Below are positions 60,350-64,000 of a stretch of 64,000 bases of DNA, piece by piece. Origin of the DNA: Planctomycetaceae bacterium (GTDB taxonomy: Bacteria; Planctomycetota; Planctomycetia; Pirellulales; Pirellulaceae); NCBI GenBank assembly GCA_020638995.1, contig JACKHM010000005.1, forward strand, positions 744,001 through 808,000. The letters run 5' to 3'. The position numbers were made by a program, and so were the translations under genes. Each line of letters begins with the position of its first letter. The first letter of the stretch is position 1. The notes below the pieces were generated by a model. It was not told where the DNA came from. It made no database searches and was given only the letters and a program-made list of their open reading frames with translations.

Positions 60350-61879
60350 AGCTTTGTCTGCTTGTGTCTGGAAATCTACGCTGCCGCTGCCGTGCGTTGG
60401 TGTACTTACGATTTGCTCGTGACGCACGCTGACTCCAAATAATGCGCTACAAAGCTCGGTTAGCGTCCGCACTCGGCAATCCGAAGGCGCGTCGAGAGAT
60501 TCGCTCGCACTGTCGACGGAAAAATCCTTATGCTCGGATGTGAGCTGCCAAAAAACTTTGCTATCAATCTGGAGCGACGCATCTGATTCAGATGATAAAC
60601 CACGCTCGAACCTAGTTAGACGCCCACTTTGAATATGCAAATGCCAATCGCCGCCGCCTGGCCCCAGGACTCGAAAGTTGACTTTCAATGCTTTGGGATC
60701 AAGTTTTGATTGAGATTTGACAACCAAGTCAGCGCAGTGTTCTTCTATGCTGCGGTACGGATCAAGGCGTTTCGGTCGCCGCTTCCCCCAGCGATCGTCT
60801 TCGCCGTACTTCCAGAAGCGGTGCAACATGGCGTCGTCAATCACCGGGCAAGGGAGGTGAGGGGCATGCTTTTGTAAGTTCGTCAAGTCGAACTCCGGAT
60901 CACTCCCCTCATACTCTCGGTACATACCCATGTTTTGGCGAGCATCTTCGTCCATCTCGCTGATGGGCGTGCTGCTTGGAGTCGGTCCAACGAACTCAAC
61001 GCCCCGAGAATTGAAGTAAACATAACCAGCTTCGATTATTTGGCGAGGTGTAAGGGGAATCTCTGGTGCCAAATGGAAAGTATTGCCATGAGCTTCCGGT
61101 GTCCCCAACAGGTGGCACATCACAGCAGAGACCCAGTCTACCGGGATGATGTTGCGTGGCTCGTCGCCAGTCATTTCTAATTGCACGGGAGTATGACGTA
61201 CTCCGTCCGGACCTGGCTCCGTATTCCACACCAACACCGACATGAGCTTTAGGTACATGTAAAGGCCATGGTACGTGTTTGTGTACCCGGTGCAAGAATC
61301 CCCGGCGATCACTGCGGGACGATAAACCGTGAGCTGCTTCAGAAAGCCCGCTGACCGAACGAGCTTCTCAGCTTCGAGTTTTGTCATCTCGTAGTCGTTT
61401 CTGAACCGCTGGCCAAAATCCAGGTCTTCCTCCATGACGCGCTCTTCGCGCAGACCACATACGTACGCAGTGGAAACGTAGTGCATATTCCCCACGTCGA
61501 GGTCAGCACAGAGGTCCAGGACATTCTTTGTGCCAATAACATTCGTGTTGTAGGGCTCACCAGATCCATCTGCATGGAAAGTCAGCGACGCCGCGCTATG
61601 CAACATCGAAGTACAGTTCGCGGCGACCCAAGCTCGATCGCTGGATGAAAGGCCCAGCCCCGGTTGGCCAACATCTCCCTCAAGGCATACAGGTCGTGGA
61701 AGCGGCATGCCGCACTGCTGCTCCCACATCTGCATGATGCCCTCGACGCGAGCTGATGCGGATTCCTTGCGGCTCGGGCGCGCCAAAACTGCCAAGCGAT
61801 GCCCATCAAGAAGTAGGTCTCGGACGAGATACCGACCCAATAGGCCGGTGCAACCCGTCAGAAGTGTGTAGTCTGACAC
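60347..61879 (-). CDS. Fatty-acyl-reductase-like SDR fused to an SCP2-like domain
   Basis: 510 residues from the GTG at 61879, with GGGGA 8-9 bp upstream; an open TTG at 61903 is the alternative. Residues ~1-370 are a NAD-binding-4/thioester-reductase SDR: LLTGCTGLLGRYLVRDLLLD, MLHSAASLTFHADG, YVSTAYVCG and YEMTK (YxxxK). Residues ~385-490 resemble an SCP2 lipid-binding domain (FRVLGPGGGDWHLHIQSG, then ASLQIDSKVFWQL). The C-terminus ends at a stop codon lying in the inverted repeat of the 60193 element. It converges with the GT2 gene. Reductive release of an acyl chain to aldehyde or alcohol is the likely chemistry. Confidence 0.8.
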   Translation of the reverse strand: MSDYTLLTGCTGLLGRYLVRDLLLDGHRLAVLARPSRKESASARVEGIMQMWEQQCGMPLPRPVCLEGDVGQPGLGLSSSDRAWVAANCTSMLHSAASLTFHADGSGEPYNTNVIGTKNVLDLCADLDVGNMHYVSTAYVCGLREERVMEEDLDFGQRFRNDYEMTKLEAEKLVRSAGFLKQLTVYRPAVIAGDSCTGYTNTYHGLYMYLKLMSVLVWNTEPGPDGVRHTPVQLEMTGDEPRNIIPVDWVSAVMCHLLGTPEAHGNTFHLAPEIPLTPRQIIEAGYVYFNSRGVEFVGPTPSSTPISEMDEDARQNMGMYREYEGSDPEFDLTNLQKHAPHLPCPVIDDAMLHRFWKYGEDDRWGKRRPKRLDPYRSIEEHCADLVVKSQSKLDPKALKVNFRVLGPGGGDWHLHIQSGRLTRFERGLSSESDASLQIDSKVFWQLTSEHKDFSVDSASESLDAPSDCRVRTLTELCSALFGVSVRHEQIVSTPTHGSGSVDFQTQADKA

Positions 61880-62226
61880 GGAGCGAATCCCCAAGTAAGT
61901 CAATGCAAGCTCATCCTGGTCGAAACAGCAGGTACGCTCCTTCGCGTTAAGGTTTCATATCATAGTTACGGCCCTAATTGATTACAATGGAAACTTTTAA
62001 CGGCACATGGGTCGACGCAACCCTTTTTGTCGACAGGACTTCTGGTGTATGAACCTCTGCCGAAATAGAGAATGCTAGAGTCTGGTTCCCGATTGATTTT
62101 TCACCGTATACACCCGATCTTGGACGCGTTGCTTAAAGTGATGAGTGATGTGTGTCCGCCTTATTAACATGTTTAAATCCGGAGTTTTGGTGTCTGCTTA
62201 AGTTCATTCCTTGGTCGAGTCGATGG
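61880..62226. other. Divergent intergenic region
   Basis: About 350 bp between divergent starts, relatively AT-rich in places. Two GTCGAC palindromes (62012-62017 and 62030-62035) flank a T-run. No RNA gene or strong promoter is recognised. Confidence 0.4.
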
Positions 62227-64000
62227 ATGTTGAACTACTTCGTAACTGATGAACACCGGACGTGCGTGGTGCTGGCCATCACGCTCAGCTCGATAGCGGC
62301 GAGCGTCGCACTCGCCGAGGACGAGTACTTCGACTACGAGCGCGAGCATTGGGCCTTCGTCCCGATAGCAGCTTGTACGACGCCCACTTTTGAGGGCGAA
62401 GAGTACGAACGATGGAGTCGCACGCCCGTTGACGCGTTCGTTCTTCGGCAGCTGGTTGATCGGCAACTGGCTCCGTCGCCCGAGGCTGCCCGCGCAGTAT
62501 TGCTTAGACGGTTGACCTTTCAGTTGACCGGACTGCCGCCGACTCCACAAGAAGTAGCTGCGTTTGTCAACGACGATGCGCCGGATGCGTACGAACGTCT
62601 TGTCGATCGATTACTCGCGAGTCCGCACTATGGCGAGCATTGGGCGCAGCATTGGTTGGATGTTGTGCGCTATGCCGAGACAGAAGGGTTTGAATACGAT
62701 GCCCATCGGCCGGGAGCTTGGCGCTTTCGCGACTATGTAATTCAGTCGCTGAATGACGACAAACCTTATGATCAGTTTGTGCGGGAGCAACTTGCCGGCG
62801 ACGAGTTGACTCCCAACGATCATGACTCGCTGGTGGCGGCAGGTTTCCATCGGCTCGGAGCGGTACGACGGAATGCCGGAAACGCGGAAGTTGCTTTCAG
62901 CCGCAACGAAGTTCTCACCGAACGTACTGACGCGATTGGAGCGACCTTTTTGGCCATGACCGTTGGCTGCGCTCGCTGTCACGATCACATGTTCGATCCA
63001 ATTCGACAGACGGACTACTATCGCCTGCAAGCATTTCTTGCTTCGAGCTTTGAATACGATGTCGAGTTAGCTGACGAGGACGAGAAGAAAGCATGGCGCG
63101 AGCGGAGCGAGGCCGTCGAAGCAGAGGTCAAACGCCTCAAGGACCAATTGAAAGACGCTCCCGCAGAAGATGAAAAGCGACTCTTGGCCGAACTGAATGC
63201 GGCTCAAGCGAAGATGCCTGCGCCGCTGCCGACGATATCGAGCGTCAAACACGACCCCACGCAACGCACGCAAATACATTTGTTGGAGCGAGGGGATCCA
63301 GATCAGCCGCGCGAACCACTAAAGATGCGTCCGCTAGGTGTCCTGCTGCCCGAGGGAACTCCCGGTTTACCCGATGATTTTGCAACGCCGAGAACCTATT
63401 TGGCAGATTGGATTGCCGCAGCGAAGAATCCTTTGACTGCACGCGTGATCGTCAATCGACTGTGGCAGTACCACTTGGGCGCGGGCCTGGTCACAACGCC
63501 AAACGATTTCGGGATTAATGGTGACTTGCCGAGTCATCCCGAACTGCTTGATTACTTGGCAAATGAGCTGGTTGAAGGAGGCTGGCAACTAAAGCCAATT
63601 CATCGGCTGATACTGCTGAGCAGCATTTATCGGCAGAGCAGCGAATACAACGACGCGTTTCACGATGTCGATCCTAACAACCGCTGGATATGGCGATTCA
63701 ATCGCCGGAGACTAGCCGCCAACGAAATCCGCGATGCCATGCTCGCAGCGGCGGGAACGCTCAACCTGAAGGCCCGCGGACCCAGTGTGATTGCGCCGGT
63801 GGATCAAGAGTTGATCGATCTGCTTTACAAGCCATCGCAGTGGGAAGTGACCCCGGACGAACGTGAATATCATCGACGTTCGATCTACTTGATCGCGAAG
63901 CGAAATCTGCGTTTGCCGTTCATGGAGGTCTTTGATCAACCCGACTTGCAGACCAGTTGCGCACGCCGCGAATCGAGCACGCATTCGCCGCAGGCGTTGG
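62227..64000 (+). CDS. DUF1549/DUF1553 protein, 3'-truncated by the window edge
   Basis: 591 codons are visible from the ATG at 62227; the frame is still open at base 64000. After a signal-like stretch (VVLAITLSSIAASVALAED), DUF1549 begins with WSRTPVDAFVLRQLVDRQL and LLRRLTFQLTGLPPTPQEV. It ends with the CxxCH-like VGCARCHDHMFDPIRQTDY. DUF1553 follows with ARVIVNRLWQYHLGAGLVTT, and the last codons (QTSCARRESSTHSPQAL) are near the family's C-terminal end, so little is missing. Unlike the copies at 48403 and 53513 there is no N-terminal CxxCH cytochrome domain. A Lys/Glu-rich coiled stretch lies at residues ~285-320. Confidence 0.88.
   Translation, partial: MLNYFVTDEHRTCVVLAITLSSIAASVALAEDEYFDYEREHWAFVPIAACTTPTFEGEEYERWSRTPVDAFVLRQLVDRQLAPSPEAARAVLLRRLTFQLTGLPPTPQEVAAFVNDDAPDAYERLVDRLLASPHYGEHWAQHWLDVVRYAETEGFEYDAHRPGAWRFRDYVIQSLNDDKPYDQFVREQLAGDELTPNDHDSLVAAGFHRLGAVRRNAGNAEVAFSRNEVLTERTDAIGATFLAMTVGCARCHDHMFDPIRQTDYYRLQAFLASSFEYDVELADEDEKKAWRERSEAVEAEVKRLKDQLKDAPAEDEKRLLAELNAAQAKMPAPLPTISSVKHDPTQRTQIHLLERGDPDQPREPLKMRPLGVLLPEGTPGLPDDFATPRTYLADWIAAAKNPLTARVIVNRLWQYHLGAGLVTTPNDFGINGDLPSHPELLDYLANELVEGGWQLKPIHRLILLSSIYRQSSEYNDAFHDVDPNNRWIWRFNRRRLAANEIRDAMLAAAGTLNLKARGPSVIAPVDQELIDLLYKPSQWEVTPDEREYHRRSIYLIAKRNLRLPFMEVFDQPDLQTSCARRESSTHSPQAL

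Noticed and set aside
62012..62035. Two GTCGAC palindromes as a possible operator
   Set aside because: 6-bp palindromes are frequent; no repeat of the pair or match to a known site was seen, so only noted.

Overview
The window looks like a chromosomal segment from a planctomycete, probably of the Pirellulales type. The evidence is three DUF1501 proteins, three DUF1549/DUF1553 (planctomycete cytochrome C-like) proteins, a sulfatase, a PPC-domain protein, several Gfo/Idh/MocA oxidoreductases, VCBS and PQQ propeller proteins, a squalene-hopene cyclase with HpnH, a Uma2 nuclease and a GxxExxY protein. No rRNA, tRNA or CRISPR array was seen. Two genes run off the window edges: an AsmA-like protein at the left and a DUF1549/DUF1553 protein at the right.

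Layout. 1-4.4 kb: AsmA-like protein, a small conserved protein, dapF and a DUF374 acyltransferase. 4.6-7.9 kb: a catabolic trio of DUF1501, a sugar-phosphate isomerase-like TIM barrel and an oxidoreductase. 8-12.4 kb: a VTYRPV-repeat secreted protein with a clear terminator, a D-2-hydroxyacid dehydrogenase, a YiiX-like protein with an odd Trp/Cys tail, and a PQQ propeller. 12.5-17 kb (minus strand): a SelW-like gene with an in-frame UGA, a Lys-rich small protein, ettA and guaA. 17.3-22.4 kb: a helicase with a nuclease-like tail, surE, a lipoprotein and a Gly/Tyr-rich secreted protein. 22.8-28.5 kb: an IS3 remnant, then hpnH, shc and a GT-C membrane protein (hopanoid region). 28.4-36.9 kb: a DHDPS-family enzyme, Uma2, a membrane protein, an operon of HTH-receiver regulator, histidine kinase and NhaC antiporter behind a strong promoter, mnmG and a zinc-ribbon membrane protein. 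37-44.7 kb: a VCBS-hydrolase fusion, an oxidoreductase, a GxxExxY gene between two palindromic repeat clusters, an ABC ATPase, a TolC-like protein and a NYN protein. 44.9-56.1 kb: six minus-strand genes (two DUF1549/1553, two DUF1501, a sulfatase, a PPC protein), probably one surface-degradation or polysaccharide-use locus. 56.4-61.9 kb: an HHxxxDG acyltransferase, an SDR, a GT2 and a reductase-SCP2 fusion, which look like a lipid or glycolipid set. 62.2-64 kb: the truncated DUF1549/1553 gene.

The most notable observation is a 77-codon gene at 12497-12730 (minus strand). It matches the SelW/Rdx family from end to end, with TGA exactly at the second position of the CxxC/CxxU redox motif and a hairpin of bacterial-SECIS type just after it. 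Other items worth attention are several small palindromic elements (40.6-41.2, 44.7 and 60.2 kb), a REP-like inverted pair found at two sites 32 kb apart, two plus-strand terminators in an apparently empty gap between ettA and guaA, and the domain fusions described below.
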